From Parvimonas sp. (GTDB lineage Bacteria > Bacillota > Clostridia > Tissierellales > Peptoniphilaceae), in NCBI GenBank assembly GCA_022770425.1, contig JALEHY010000050.1, forward strand, positions 1 through 58,530: DNA of 58,530 bases, written 5' to 3'. Numbering within the stretch: the stretch's first letter is position 1; each line of letters opens with the position of its first letter. The translations under genes were made by a program, and so were the position numbers. Of this stretch, positions 41,577-52,095 are shown one piece after another. The notes under the pieces are model-generated. The model had not been told where the DNA came from. It searched no databases and saw nothing but the letters and a program-made list of their open reading frames with translations.

Positions 41577-43601
41577 TTAATTCATAATTATATCACTGTT
41601 TATTGATTTAACAATTGTTTTTAAATTCTGATTTATTATTTTGTTTTTGGCTTTTTGTAAATTTTTATCCTCTTTTAAAATTTTCTCAACAAACATTTTA
41701 GAGAATTTTAATACTTCAAAATCGTTTTGAAAATTCACCATTTTAAAATTTTGTTCTCCTGATTGTCTATAACCGAAAACATCACCATAACCCCTAAGTA
41801 AAAAATCTTGCTCTGAAATATAAAATCCGTCAGTAGATGAACACATAATTTCCATTCTTCTTCTTAACAATTCGCCCGACTTATTACTAACTAAAATACA
41901 ATAACTATCATATTGTCCTCTTCCTATTCTTCCTCTTAGTTGGTGTAACTGGCTAAGTCCAAATCTTTCTGCATTATATATAACCATAATATTTGCATTC
42001 GGTACATTTATACCTACTTCTATAACTGTTGTTGAAATTAATATTTTTACTTTTCCGGTTTCAAATAATTTCATAATTTCATCTTTTTCCGACGGTTTCA
42101 TTTTTCCATGTATAAAAGCAACTTCAATATTTTGAAGGTATTTAGACTTTAATTTCTTATACAAATTTGAAACAGACTGTAATTCTAAATTATCACTCTC
42201 ATCAATAAGAGGACACACAATATATGCCTGTCTTCCTTTTAAAATTTCTTTTTTCAAAAAATCCATATATCTTTTTTCATAATTCTCACTAACAAAATAT
42301 GTTTCAATTTTCCCTCTTCCTGTAGGCATTTCTTTTATGGAAGAAATATCCAAATCACAAAACATTACTAATCCGACAGTACGAGGAATAGGTGTTGCAC
42401 TCATAACCATAATATCCGGATTATCAGACTTTTTAGAAAGTAAAAGTCTTTGTTTTACTCCAAAACGATGCTGTTCATCTGTTATAATAAGCCCTAAATT
42501 TGAATATATTACTTTTTCTTGAAATAATGAATGTGTTCCTATTACTAAATCCACTTCTCCGTTTTCAATTTCCTGATTAATTTTTAATTTTTCTTTTGCT
42601 TTTAAACTTCCAACTAAAAGTTTAATTCGTATTCCAAATTTACTGAATAATTTTTTACTGCTTTCAAAATGTTGTTTTGCAAGTATTTCTGTAGGTGCCA
42701 TAAATGCAACTTGATATCCGTTTTTTATTACATTAAAAGAAGCAATGAGTGCAATAACAGTCTTTCCGCATCCAACATCTCCTTGTATTAGTCTATTCAT
42801 TTGTTTTTTAGATTTTAAATCAAGAAATATATCATCCAATACTTTTTTCTGAGAATCAGTTAATTCAAAAGGTAATGATTTTATAAATTCAAAAGTTTCG
42901 TCCAATAATTCAAAACTTAAATATTTTTCATTATCTTTTTTCATAAACATAGCAAGTAATTGAAAATAAAAAATTTCATCAAAAGCAAGTCTTTTCTTTG
43001 CCTTAAAAAGTAATTCATTACTCTTAGGAAAATGAATATTTTTAATTGCTTCTTCATAAGATATGAGATTTAATTTATCTATGATGTAAGAAGGTAAAGT
43101 TTCCTCAATACTTCCTTTATCTAATAAATTTTTCATAAATTTCATTAAATCTAAATTTGAAATTCCATCCGTCAAATGATATTGTGGAAGTATATTTCCG
43201 ATAAATTTTGATTTACTCTGTAATGTCGGTGCTTGAATTTCTACAGTTTTTCCCACAAATTTTGCTTTACCGTACATTTCGTAAATTTCATTTTCTTTAA
43301 TTGTTTTTGTAATAAAATAGTTATTATAATACACTATTGTACAAGAATTTTGTTCTTCATCAATTGCCAAAAACTTTGTAATTCGCATATTTTTTAATTT
43401 TTTGTTCTCTAAAATCGAAATAATTTTTAACTTGTATGAATAGCTACCTTCGTTAGTTATTTCAGAAATTTTTTTAAATTTAGTAGTATCTATATAAGAA
43501 TACGGATAATACTCCAAAAAATTTTTTATAGTATAAATCCCAAGTTTATTTAAATATCTTAACTTTTTTTCTCCAACACCTTTTATATCTATTAATTCCA
43601 T
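41577..43601 (-). CDS. recG: ATP-dependent DNA helicase RecG
   Basis: 674 residues, normal length. An N-terminal wedge/OB domain (about 1-200) is followed by superfamily 2 helicase motifs: IQGDVGCGKTVIALIA, FMAPTEILAKQHF, ITDEQHRFGVKQR, VMSATPIPRT, ISTTVIEVGINVPNA and QLHQLRGRIGRG. The end has the RecG SEQDFLLRGYGDVFGYRQSG block. It drives fork regression and Holliday-junction processing. It is downstream of fakA, a frequent neighbour in Bacillota. Confidence 0.97.
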   Translation of the reverse strand: MELIDIKGVGEKKLRYLNKLGIYTIKNFLEYYPYSYIDTTKFKKISEITNEGSYSYKLKIISILENKKLKNMRITKFLAIDEEQNSCTIVYYNNYFITKTIKENEIYEMYGKAKFVGKTVEIQAPTLQSKSKFIGNILPQYHLTDGISNLDLMKFMKNLLDKGSIEETLPSYIIDKLNLISYEEAIKNIHFPKSNELLFKAKKRLAFDEIFYFQLLAMFMKKDNEKYLSFELLDETFEFIKSLPFELTDSQKKVLDDIFLDLKSKKQMNRLIQGDVGCGKTVIALIASFNVIKNGYQVAFMAPTEILAKQHFESSKKLFSKFGIRIKLLVGSLKAKEKLKINQEIENGEVDLVIGTHSLFQEKVIYSNLGLIITDEQHRFGVKQRLLLSKKSDNPDIMVMSATPIPRTVGLVMFCDLDISSIKEMPTGRGKIETYFVSENYEKRYMDFLKKEILKGRQAYIVCPLIDESDNLELQSVSNLYKKLKSKYLQNIEVAFIHGKMKPSEKDEIMKLFETGKVKILISTTVIEVGINVPNANIMVIYNAERFGLSQLHQLRGRIGRGQYDSYCILVSNKSGELLRRRMEIMCSSTDGFYISEQDFLLRGYGDVFGYRQSGEQNFKMVNFQNDFEVLKFSKMFVEKILKEDKNLQKAKNKIINQNLKTIVKSINSDIIMN

Positions 43602-43632
43602 ATTACACCTTACTATTTAAAAATTATACAAA

Positions 43633-43653
43633 AAAAGTCCTAAAAGGACTTTT
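43633..43653 (-). terminator. Terminator between fakA and recG
   Basis: AAAAGTCCT (43633-43641) pairs with AGGACTTTT (43645-43653) around a 3-base loop. On the minus strand a T tract follows. It ends the yloU-fakA transcript before recG. Confidence 0.8.
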
Positions 43654-43675
43654 TAAATCAATTTTTACTTTACAT

Positions 43676-45301
43676 CTATTCTGCAGAAATTAAATAGTAA
43701 TAAACAGGTTGTCCCCCATATACCAATTCAATTTCAACATCGTCATAATTTTCAGAAACTTTTTCAACAAGTTTTTCCGCATCTTCTTTAGTTACATCCT
43801 CACCATAATACACACTGACAATAGAAGTTTCATCATCTATAAGTTCAGCAACTAAATCCTCAAAAACTTCAGAAATATCTTTTTTTGAAATTTTTATTTT
43901 TCCTCCTGAAATTCCCATAAAATCATCTTTAAGAATTTTCACACCGTCTATCTCAGTATCTCTAAGAGAATATGTGATTTGACCAACTTTAATATTTAAA
44001 ATTGCGTCAGTCATTGCTTCAATGTTTTCTTCAACAGATAAAGATTCGTCAAAATTAAATAATGCACTAAAAGCCTCAGGAATTTGTTTTGTTTTAATAA
44101 TATGCAAATTCTTTTTTGAAATTTTTGCAGCTTGTTCTGAAACCAAAATTATATTACTGTTGTTTGGAAAAATAAATATATCATCAGCATTAATTTTATC
44201 AACGGCATTTAAAATATCTTCTGTCGATGGATTCATAGTTTGTCCACCGGTAATTATTTCGTCAACTCCCATACTTTTAAATATTTCATCAATTCCGTTT
44301 CCTGTTGAAATAGAAACAAATCCATATTTTTTATTCTCAATTTTTATCTCCTTATTATTCTTTGCTTCTTCAACTTCTTTATCGGTATGATGAAGATGAT
44401 TATGTTGTCTTCTCATATTATCAATTTTCAAATCATGTAATGGTCCAAACTCTAAAGCCCATTCAATTGCCTGACCGGGATGATTTGTATGAACATGCAC
44501 TTTGATTATATTATCCCCTTTAACAACAATAAGCGAATCTCCTATTTCAGATAGTTTATCTCTTAAAACAGTATACTCTTCAGAATCACTCGTAATCATA
44601 AATTCAGTACAATATCCAAACTCTATATCTTCATCATTTTGAGCAGCTAAATGTTCAGTTCTTGCCGGTTTATTAAAGTCATAATTACGATTTATCTCTA
44701 CAATTTCATTTCCTAATGCACCTTCAAAAAGGTACAATAATCCTCGTCCACCGGCATCTACTACTCCGGCTTCTTTAAGTATAGGTAATATTTCAGGAGT
44801 TCTATTTAAACTTTCAAATCCAACTTTTAAAATCGCATTACAAAACTCAACTTCATCATTGAAATCAGCATAACTTTTTTCAGCAAATTCTCCCATTTCT
44901 CTGATAACAGTTAAAATAGTTCCTTCAGTAGGTTTAATTACAGACTTATACGCAACTTTATACGCATTTACAAAACATTCTTTCAATGTTTCAACATCAA
45001 GTTCTTCTTTGTCCTTTGCACCAACATAAAAACCTCTTAAAATTTGTGATAAAATTACTCCGGAATTACCTCTTGCTCCCATTAAAGCACCATCACTGAC
45101 AGCTTTTACAACATCAGAACAATTTTTAACATCTGAATTTTCCAAATTTTTTATAGATGATTTAATAGTTAAAGTCATATTGGTTCCTGTATCTCCGTCA
45201 GGAACCGGAAAAACATTTAATCCATTTACAATTTCCCTATTAGAATCAAGATAATTACGAGCTCTAATAAAAGCTCTTTGTAATTGCTCACTATTTATCA
45301 T
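43676..45301 (-). CDS. fakA: DAK2 domain protein, fatty acid kinase subunit FakA-like
   Basis: 541 residues. The N-terminal DAK2 (DhaL) domain has the ATP/Mg motif FPVPDGDTGTNMTLT and DGALMGARGNSGVILSQILRG. A middle domain contains the histidine-rich VHVHTNHPG, and a C-terminal domain follows. This is the FakA (YloV) architecture and length. FakA phosphorylates fatty acids held by FakB proteins for phospholipid synthesis via PlsX/PlsY. No fakB is in the window. It is coupled with the Asp23-type gene upstream (14-base gap), the usual arrangement. Confidence 0.92.
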   Translation of the reverse strand: MINSEQLQRAFIRARNYLDSNREIVNGLNVFPVPDGDTGTNMTLTIKSSIKNLENSDVKNCSDVVKAVSDGALMGARGNSGVILSQILRGFYVGAKDKEELDVETLKECFVNAYKVAYKSVIKPTEGTILTVIREMGEFAEKSYADFNDEVEFCNAILKVGFESLNRTPEILPILKEAGVVDAGGRGLLYLFEGALGNEIVEINRNYDFNKPARTEHLAAQNDEDIEFGYCTEFMITSDSEEYTVLRDKLSEIGDSLIVVKGDNIIKVHVHTNHPGQAIEWALEFGPLHDLKIDNMRRQHNHLHHTDKEVEEAKNNKEIKIENKKYGFVSISTGNGIDEIFKSMGVDEIITGGQTMNPSTEDILNAVDKINADDIFIFPNNSNIILVSEQAAKISKKNLHIIKTKQIPEAFSALFNFDESLSVEENIEAMTDAILNIKVGQITYSLRDTEIDGVKILKDDFMGISGGKIKISKKDISEVFEDLVAELIDDETSIVSVYYGEDVTKEDAEKLVEKVSENYDDVEIELVYGGQPVYYYLISAE

Positions 45302-45315
45302 TAAAAATCTTCCTC

Positions 45316-45669
45316 CTAATTATCTTGCACCTTTATTGCGTGCACATTTACATTTACAGAACTAACTTTTAATCCTGTTAAGTTTTCTACATTATATTTA
45401 ACATTATTTATTATATTCTCACAAACAGTAGAGATTTTAATTCCATACTGAACTACAATATGAAGATCAATAAAAATTTCTTGATTCTTTATTGAAATAT
45501 GCACACCTTTGTTAGAACTTTCCCAACCTAATAATTCATAAATGCCATCTTTTGCCGAAATACTAACAAGACCACAAACTCCATAACTCTCTCTAAGTAC
45601 ATTAGAAACAATAGATTTTATTACATTTGAACTGATTGAAATTTTCCCCAATTCGTTATTATACTCCAT
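45316..45669 (-). CDS. Asp23/Gls24 family protein (YloU-like)
   Basis: 117 residues. Asp23 family pattern: GKISISSNVIKSIVSNVLRESYGVCGLVS, then GVHISIKNQEIFIDLHIVVQYGIKISTVCENI. It lies immediately upstream of fakA, as yloU does in Bacillus. Asp23 proteins are small envelope-associated scaffolds of unclear role. Confidence 0.9.
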   Translation of the reverse strand: MEYNNELGKISISSNVIKSIVSNVLRESYGVCGLVSISAKDGIYELLGWESSNKGVHISIKNQEIFIDLHIVVQYGIKISTVCENIINNVKYNVENLTGLKVSSVNVNVHAIKVQDN

Positions 45670-45805
45670 AAAATACCTCCTATAATTTCTACAAAAATTA
45701 ATAATATATTTTCACGTCTATTTTGTATAAATTTAAAATTCATAACTATAAATATACATAACTATATCAAATTTTTATAAAAAAAGCAAATTTTGATAAC
45801 AAATA

Positions 45806-45833
45806 AAGATTGGGATTTTGGATTCCCAACCTT
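45806..45833 (-). terminator. Terminator after pyk
   Basis: The stem 45806-45815 with 45824-45833 pairs fully only on the minus strand, where one pair is G-U. It follows the pyk stop codon by about 26 bases. The T tract after it is short (TTATTTGTT). Confidence 0.65.
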
Positions 45834-45859
45834 CAATCATTAAATGATATTTATATATT

Positions 45860-47611
45860 TTAAAGTACTTTTACATCTCCGTCATATATTAATCCGCCAA
45901 TAGTATCAATAGTTACAAGTTGCCTATCATTTATAATTTCAATTGCATTTTCTGCTCCTATTATTGTTGGAATATTAAAATGCAAAGAAACTATTGCAGC
46001 ATGAGATGTAAGACCACCCATTTCCACAATTAATCCTGATGCTCTTTCAATATATTCAACATATTCTCTATCTGTAAATTTTGTAACTATTATATCTCCA
46101 TCTTTAAACTTTTCTTTAAGATCAGACTCTTTTTTTATAACGCAAACATTAGAGGTTACTGAATTTTTTCCTATGCCAAAGCCTTTAATTAAAATTTTTC
46201 CAACAGTATGAACTTTTATCAAATTTGTTGTACCGGCAACTCCTACAGGAATTCCTGCAGTTAAAACAACTGTATCGCCGTCATTTATTCTATTTGATTT
46301 TAATGCAGCTGAGATGGAACGTTCTATAACTTCATCCGTATGATTTGACTTTTCTGATATCAACGGACAAACTCCCCAATGAATTTGCAATCTTCTTCTA
46401 ACTTTTTCTGAAAAAGTTACTGCAATAATATCAACAAACGGTCTGAATTTAGAAATTGAAATTGGAGTGATTCCCGATGAAGTTGCACAAATAATTGCCT
46501 TTGCTTTTATGTTTTCAGAGATTTCTTTGGCAGATAAACTTATAGCATTGACCATATTGTACTGTGTATCTTTATTTTTATCTCTTATACTATTTTTAAA
46601 GTCAAATGACTCTTCAGTAGTAATTGCGATGTTTCTCATTACCTTAACTGCATCAAGCGGATATTTACCTGCTGCTGTTTCTCCGGATAACATTATGCAA
46701 TCACTTCCATCAATTATTGCATTGGCAACATCTGTAACTTCAGCTCTTGTCGGTCTTGGATTTCTAATCATAGAGTCTAACATTTGTGTTGCTGTTATTA
46801 CAGGTTTGCCAATCAAATTACATTTTCTGATAATCTCTTTTTGAATCTTCGGTATAAACTCAGTTTTAATTTCAACCCCTAAGTCACCTCTTGCAACCAT
46901 AATTCCATCAGAGGCTTCTATTATTTTATCAATATTTTCAACCCCTTCTTGATTTTCAATTTTCGAAATAATTTTTATATCCGAATTATTTTCTTCAAGT
47001 ATTTTTCTAATTTCATATACATCCTCAGGTTTTCTTACAAATGAAGCTGCAATAAAATCAAAATCATTTTCTATCGCAAATAATATATCCTGTTTGTCTT
47101 TTTCAGTAATTGAAGGTAAATTAATTTTTTCATTTGGTATATTAACGCCTTTATTACTTTTTATTGTTCCACTATTCTTCACAACACAAGTAATATCTGT
47201 ATCAGTTTTTGAAATTATTTCCATCTCAACTAATCCATCATCAACTAAAATAGTACCTCCTACTTTTACATCATTAGGTAATAATTTATAAGTCACTGAT
47301 GCAACTTTTTGATTTCCTAAAACTTCATCCGTTGTAAAAGTGTAAATATCTCCTACGCTTAATAATACTTCCGGAACTTCAAATTTCCCAAGTCTTATTT
47401 CAGGGCCTTTAGTGTCTAACATAATAGCAATAGGCAAATCTAATTCTTTTCTTGCTTTTTTTATGTTATCTACTCTTAATTTATGTTCGTCATGACTTCC
47501 GTGTGAAAAATTTAATCTACACACATTCATTCCATTAGCCATTAATTCTTTGAGTGTACTCACAGATTCTGATGCAGGACCTATTGTACAAATTATTTTT
47601 GTCTTTTTCAT
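45860..47611 (-). CDS. pyk: Pyruvate kinase with C-terminal PEP-utiliser domain
   Basis: 583 residues. The barrel contains KIICTIGPASES, NGMNVCRLNFSHGSHDEH, MLDTKGPEIRLG, ISKIENQEGVENID and the PK signature MVARGDLGVEI. The extra C-terminal domain has GGLTSHAAIVSLHFNIPTIIG, the PEP-utiliser mobile-domain motif found in pyruvate kinases of Bacillota. The start is set by GGGAGATATT; an earlier ATG directly after the pfkA stop lacks a site. It is cotranscribed with pfkA. Confidence 0.96.
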   Translation of the reverse strand: MKKTKIICTIGPASESVSTLKELMANGMNVCRLNFSHGSHDEHKLRVDNIKKARKELDLPIAIMLDTKGPEIRLGKFEVPEVLLSVGDIYTFTTDEVLGNQKVASVTYKLLPNDVKVGGTILVDDGLVEMEIISKTDTDITCVVKNSGTIKSNKGVNIPNEKINLPSITEKDKQDILFAIENDFDFIAASFVRKPEDVYEIRKILEENNSDIKIISKIENQEGVENIDKIIEASDGIMVARGDLGVEIKTEFIPKIQKEIIRKCNLIGKPVITATQMLDSMIRNPRPTRAEVTDVANAIIDGSDCIMLSGETAAGKYPLDAVKVMRNIAITTEESFDFKNSIRDKNKDTQYNMVNAISLSAKEISENIKAKAIICATSSGITPISISKFRPFVDIIAVTFSEKVRRRLQIHWGVCPLISEKSNHTDEVIERSISAALKSNRINDGDTVVLTAGIPVGVAGTTNLIKVHTVGKILIKGFGIGKNSVTSNVCVIKKESDLKEKFKDGDIIVTKFTDREYVEYIERASGLIVEMGGLTSHAAIVSLHFNIPTIIGAENAIEIINDRQLVTIDTIGGLIYDGDVKVL

Positions 47612-47623
47612 AATATCTCCCAT

Positions 47624-48583
47624 CTAAATTGATAATTCATCTGCTATTTCATATAAATTTTTATTAAATTCTCTTTTTATTGATACTGCTTTAGAAATCG
47701 GAACAGAAACAATTTCATTATTTTTAAATGCTAAAGCTAAATCTGTTTTATCTTCAAGTAAAAGTTTGACAGCTTTACTTCCCATTTGACTTGCCATAAT
47801 TCTGTCAAATGAACTTGGAGTACCTCCTCGTTGAATATGCCCTAACACTGTAACTCTTGTATCAATATTTGTTTTTGCTTCAATTTGTTTTTTTAACTCA
47901 TATGGGCTTAAAATTCCTTCAGTCAACACAATTATATGGTGTAATTTTCCTCTTTTACGACCGGATATAATTTTATTACAAATTTTTTCCAAGTCCAATT
48001 CCATCTCAGGAACGATAATACTTTCAGCTCCACCTGAAATTCCTGAATATAAAGCGATATCTCCACATTTTCTACCCATAACTTCCAAAATATTTGCTCT
48101 GCCATGTGACGAAGATGTATCTCTAAGTTTCGTTATAGCATCTGTTACGGTGTTTATAGAAGTAAAAAAACCTATCGTATAATCGGTGTATCCCATATCA
48201 TTGTCAATAGTACATGGAATAGCAATTGTTTTTATGCCATTTTTGCTAAGTATATTTGCCCCTCTAAAAGTTCCGTCTCCACCTAAAACAATTAATCCTT
48301 CTATACCAAATATTTTCAAAGTATTAATTGCTTTTTTTAAGCCTTCTTCTGTCATAAATTCCTTACTTCTTGCACTTCCAAGCATAGTTCCGCCTTTTTG
48401 AATAATATCGGCAACGCTTGAAACATTCATTTCAAATAAATTCCCTTTTATAAGACCGTCATATCCAAATTTTACTCCGAAAATTTGAACATTATTATAA
48501 ATGCAAGTTCTAACTACCGCTCTGATGGCAGGATTCATTCCCGGAGAATCTCCACCACTTGTAAGAATTGCTATTTTTTTCAC
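47624..48583 (-). CDS. pfkA: ATP-dependent 6-phosphofructokinase
   Basis: 319 residues, normal length. GGDSPGMNPAIRAVVR at the N-terminus, LGGDGTFRGANIL, PCTIDNDMGYTDYTIGF with the catalytic Asp, MGRKCGDIALYSG and LGHIQRGGTPSSFDR. The phosphofructokinase signature is intact. It lies between dnaE and pyk, with overlapping or near-contiguous spacing, an order known in Gram-positive bacteria (dnaE-pfkA-pyk). Confidence 0.96.
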   Translation of the reverse strand: MKKIAILTSGGDSPGMNPAIRAVVRTCIYNNVQIFGVKFGYDGLIKGNLFEMNVSSVADIIQKGGTMLGSARSKEFMTEEGLKKAINTLKIFGIEGLIVLGGDGTFRGANILSKNGIKTIAIPCTIDNDMGYTDYTIGFFTSINTVTDAITKLRDTSSSHGRANILEVMGRKCGDIALYSGISGGAESIIVPEMELDLEKICNKIISGRKRGKLHHIIVLTEGILSPYELKKQIEAKTNIDTRVTVLGHIQRGGTPSSFDRIMASQMGSKAVKLLLEDKTDLALAFKNNEIVSVPISKAVSIKREFNKNLYEIADELSI

Positions 48584-48593
48584 AAAACTCCTC

Positions 48594-51500
48594 CTAATCT
48601 ATCTTTATATTTTCTTTACCAAAATAATCTTCTAAAAGCATTTCCAAATTTTTATTAGATATGTCAAATGAAAAATCAAGTTTTACAATCTTTTTTTCAC
48701 TGTCTAAATACAAATAAACCGAATTATATCCTCGATATAATTTTGAAAAACTTACTATTTTATTTTTTATATCATCTGTTAATCTATCAACTTTTATAAA
48801 AATTTTTTTTATAAAAATATCATCAATTTTCTTATAATCATCCACTGTGAAAGATTTATTACCATAAGAATTTTCAAAAACTCGCACAGAAATTTCTGCA
48901 ACTTCAGTTTTTTTAACATCTAATCCTTTCGGATTTAGTAATTCAATTCTGTCTGTATAATCTTCTACATCTACAGTTCTTATTATCTTTCCAACTCTAT
49001 TTTTTTTATTTTTGACAGAATTTACAAACAATATTACCTTATAAATACCATTTTTTTGCTTCTTTAAATCAATTAGAGTTTTTAATTTTCTTAATGCAAT
49101 ATAATTTTTATATTTATCTAAAGGATGTGAGGATATGTAAAATCCAAGTAACTCTTTTTCAAACATCAAAATTTCATCTTTAGAAAATTTAATTTCTTTT
49201 TGTTTAGTCTGTACTTCTACTTTTATAAGAGATAGCTGACCGGATATTTCATTTCTGTTCTTCAAAACTATTTGATTGAATAAATCCTCATAAGAGTTTA
49301 AAAGTTTAATTCTATTTTTTTCAATTGAATCAAATGCTCCACTTTTAGTTAAAATTTCAAATGAGGATAAATTTAACGCTTTATGTTCTTTTAATCTCTC
49401 TAAAAAATCAATAATACTTTTAAACTTACCTTTCTTTCTTTCAGAAATAATTAAATTTGACAATATTTTACTAAAACCTTTTATTTGAGAAAATCCTATT
49501 CTAATAGCATTATCTTCAGTTGTCAGTTCATAAAAACTCAAATTTATATCCGGTAATAAAATTCTTATTTTCAATCTCTCAACTTCTTTAAAATATTTAT
49601 AAAATTGATTGTCATAATTTATAACAGAATTCAAAAGTGAAACCATATATTCTTTAGGATAGTAATATTTCAAATATGCCGTTCTATATGCATTAAGAGT
49701 ATAACAAGCACTATGTGATTTATTAAATGCATAATTTCCAAACTCAACGATTAAATCAAATATATTTTTCGCAAGTTCTTCATCAATTCCATTTCTAACA
49801 CATCCTTTTATTTTTATACTACCGTCTATATCATTAAGGCCATATATAAAAATTTGTCTATTATATTCCATAATTTCCATATTTTTCTTTCCGATAGCTT
49901 TTCTAAGATTATCTGCTTGACCCCAACTATATCCGGCAAGTTCTCTTGCAATTTGCATAACCTGTTCTTGATAAACAATTATCCCATAAGTAGTTTTTAA
50001 ATATTTTTCAATACTTGGATGAAGATATTTTATACTTCCTTTAGTATTTTTATTCTTTATATAATTTGGGATTTGATTCATCGGTCCGGGTCTAAAAAGA
50101 GAATTTGCTGCTACAAGTTCATCAAAACTGTCAGCTTTTAGATCCTTTAAAAACAACCTCATTCCTGTACTTTCAAATTGAAAAACTCCAACAGTATCTG
50201 CGTTTGCAAACATATTCAAGATATTTTTATCAAAAAGACTAATTTTATCAATATCAATTTCTTTATTATAATTATTTTTTACAAGTTTTATTGTATCTTC
50301 AATGACTGTAAGTGTTCTAAGTCCTAAAAAATCAATTTTTAAAAGCCCCAGTTCCTCAAGTTCTATCATATTAAATTGAGTAACTGTATTTTCTCCGCTC
50401 TTTGAAAGTGGGATATAATCTGTCAATTCATTTTTTGTAATAACTATTCCGGCAGCGTGAATTGAAATATGTCTATGAAATTTTTCAAATTTTTCGGATA
50501 AATTTATGAGTTTTTTTACCTCAATATCTTCATCATATATTTTTTTCAAATCTTGATTTTCACTTAACGCTTCAGCAAAAGTAAGACTTCTGTTATTTGG
50601 GATTAATTTAGCGATTTTATCTACAAGATTTAATTTATATCCCAAAACTCTTCCAATATCTCGAACTGCAGCACGAGGTTGCATTGTTCCAAATGTAACT
50701 ATCTGTGAAACATGTTTTTTTCCATATTTATGTATCACATAATCAATTACTTCTCCCCGTCTTTCATTACAAAAGTCAATATCAAAATCAGGCATCGAAA
50801 TTCTTTCAGGATTTAAAAATCTCTCAAAAATAAGTTCGTAATGTAAAGGATCAATATCAGTTATCTCTAAACAATAGGCTATAATAGAATTAGCACCTGA
50901 ACCTCTGCCTGGACCAACGGGAATTTTATTTCTCTTTGCATAATTGACAAAGTCCCACACAATTAAAAAATAATCAACAAATCCCATAGATTCTATAACC
51001 GAAAACTCATATTCTATTCTTTCGATTATTTCCTTTGTAACATTTTTATATCTTTTTTTCATTCCATCAGTTACAATACTATATAAATAGTCTTTTTTTG
51101 TTGTAAAACCATCAGGAACCACATATTCCGGCAAATGGTATGTATTAAAATCAAATTCAACATTACATCTTTCAGAGATTAAAAAAGTATTTCTTAAAGC
51201 ATCCTCTATTTGAGAAAATATCTTAAACATTTCTTCCTTTGGTTTCAAATAATATTCTGCAGTTGTAAAATTTTCTTCTTTCAATTCAGATAACTCTATA
51301 CCTTTAGAAATACATCTTGCTACATTAAAAAGATTAAAGTCTGTTGTTTCTAAATAATGAACATCATTTGTTACAACAGTTTCAATATCTACTTCGCTTG
51401 CTAATTTCAGATATTTATTTATATTTTCTTCATCATTTTTTTCAAAATGGAAATTAAGCTCCAAAAAAATATTATCTCTACCAAATATTTTTTTAAAATT

Positions 51501-51953
51501 GAATAACTCATTTTTTGCAGATACAAAATCGTTGTTAGATATTCTGTCATAAACAAAACTTCTCTTTGAACCTACAATCATAATTAAATGCTTTGAATAT
51601 TCCTCTAATTCCTCATAAGTTATATACTCCCTTTCTCTACCCTCAACAATATACTGGTTTGAAACTAACCTGCACAGATTTTTATATCCAAAATTATTTT
51701 TGGAAAGTAAAATAACATTAAAAAATTGTCTATTGTATTTTAATGTAATCTCACAACCAATTATCGGTTTTATCCCATTTTTTTTACATCTTTTATAAAA
51801 ATCGACAACACCATACATATTATTGTAATCAGTGATTGCTAAAGCCTTAAAATCTAACTCTTTTGCTTTATTTATTAACTTTTCCATTGGATTATAATTA
51901 TTTAAAAGACTATATTCCGTATGTACATTCAAATGCACAAATTCATTTTCCAT
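48594..51953 (-). CDS. dnaE: DNA polymerase III alpha subunit DnaE
   Basis: 1119 residues. PHP domain (HLNVHTEYSLLNNYNPMEKL; TDYNNMYGVVDFYK), polymerase core with PVGPGRGSGANSIIAYCLEIT and the catalytic MPDFDIDFCNERRGEVIDYV, helix-hairpin-helix region and C-terminal OB fold. Histidines of the PHP metal site are partly replaced, as in Bacillus DnaE. It is the second replicative polymerase alongside PolC and extends primers. The start ATG follows AGGGGTGATTGCT; a GTG three codons earlier lies in that site. It leads the dnaE-pfkA-pyk operon. Confidence 0.96.
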   Translation of the reverse strand: MENEFVHLNVHTEYSLLNNYNPMEKLINKAKELDFKALAITDYNNMYGVVDFYKRCKKNGIKPIIGCEITLKYNRQFFNVILLSKNNFGYKNLCRLVSNQYIVEGREREYITYEELEEYSKHLIMIVGSKRSFVYDRISNNDFVSAKNELFNFKKIFGRDNIFLELNFHFEKNDEENINKYLKLASEVDIETVVTNDVHYLETTDFNLFNVARCISKGIELSELKEENFTTAEYYLKPKEEMFKIFSQIEDALRNTFLISERCNVEFDFNTYHLPEYVVPDGFTTKKDYLYSIVTDGMKKRYKNVTKEIIERIEYEFSVIESMGFVDYFLIVWDFVNYAKRNKIPVGPGRGSGANSIIAYCLEITDIDPLHYELIFERFLNPERISMPDFDIDFCNERRGEVIDYVIHKYGKKHVSQIVTFGTMQPRAAVRDIGRVLGYKLNLVDKIAKLIPNNRSLTFAEALSENQDLKKIYDEDIEVKKLINLSEKFEKFHRHISIHAAGIVITKNELTDYIPLSKSGENTVTQFNMIELEELGLLKIDFLGLRTLTVIEDTIKLVKNNYNKEIDIDKISLFDKNILNMFANADTVGVFQFESTGMRLFLKDLKADSFDELVAANSLFRPGPMNQIPNYIKNKNTKGSIKYLHPSIEKYLKTTYGIIVYQEQVMQIARELAGYSWGQADNLRKAIGKKNMEIMEYNRQIFIYGLNDIDGSIKIKGCVRNGIDEELAKNIFDLIVEFGNYAFNKSHSACYTLNAYRTAYLKYYYPKEYMVSLLNSVINYDNQFYKYFKEVERLKIRILLPDINLSFYELTTEDNAIRIGFSQIKGFSKILSNLIISERKKGKFKSIIDFLERLKEHKALNLSSFEILTKSGAFDSIEKNRIKLLNSYEDLFNQIVLKNRNEISGQLSLIKVEVQTKQKEIKFSKDEILMFEKELLGFYISSHPLDKYKNYIALRKLKTLIDLKKQKNGIYKVILFVNSVKNKKNRVGKIIRTVDVEDYTDRIELLNPKGLDVKKTEVAEISVRVFENSYGNKSFTVDDYKKIDDIFIKKIFIKVDRLTDDIKNKIVSFSKLYRGYNSVYLYLDSEKKIVKLDFSFDISNKNLEMLLEDYFGKENIKID

Positions 51954-52009
51954 AGCAATCACCCCTTATATCAATTTATAAGTTCTCAAAAGTATATAAA
52001 CTTATATTT

Positions 52010-52038
52010 ATTATACATTTTGAAATATTTATTGTAAA
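52010..52038 (-). promoter_or_regulatory. Promoter of dnaE-pfkA-pyk
   Basis: On the minus strand TTTACA (52033-52038) and TATAAT (52010-52015) are 17 bases apart, about 57 bases before the dnaE start codon. The divergent grdX gene uses a weaker promoter in the same gap (TTTATA at 52042-52047, TACAAT at 52065-52070). Confidence 0.7.
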
Positions 52039-52095
52039 GTATTTATATTTTTTTTATTTTATGTTACAATCTTATAGTGTGAAAGGAGATATAAG

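Noticed and set aside
48594..51953. Loss of PHP histidines in DnaE as an unusual finding
   Set aside because: Gram-positive DnaE proteins such as that of Bacillus subtilis also lack several of these residues, so this is ordinary for the family.
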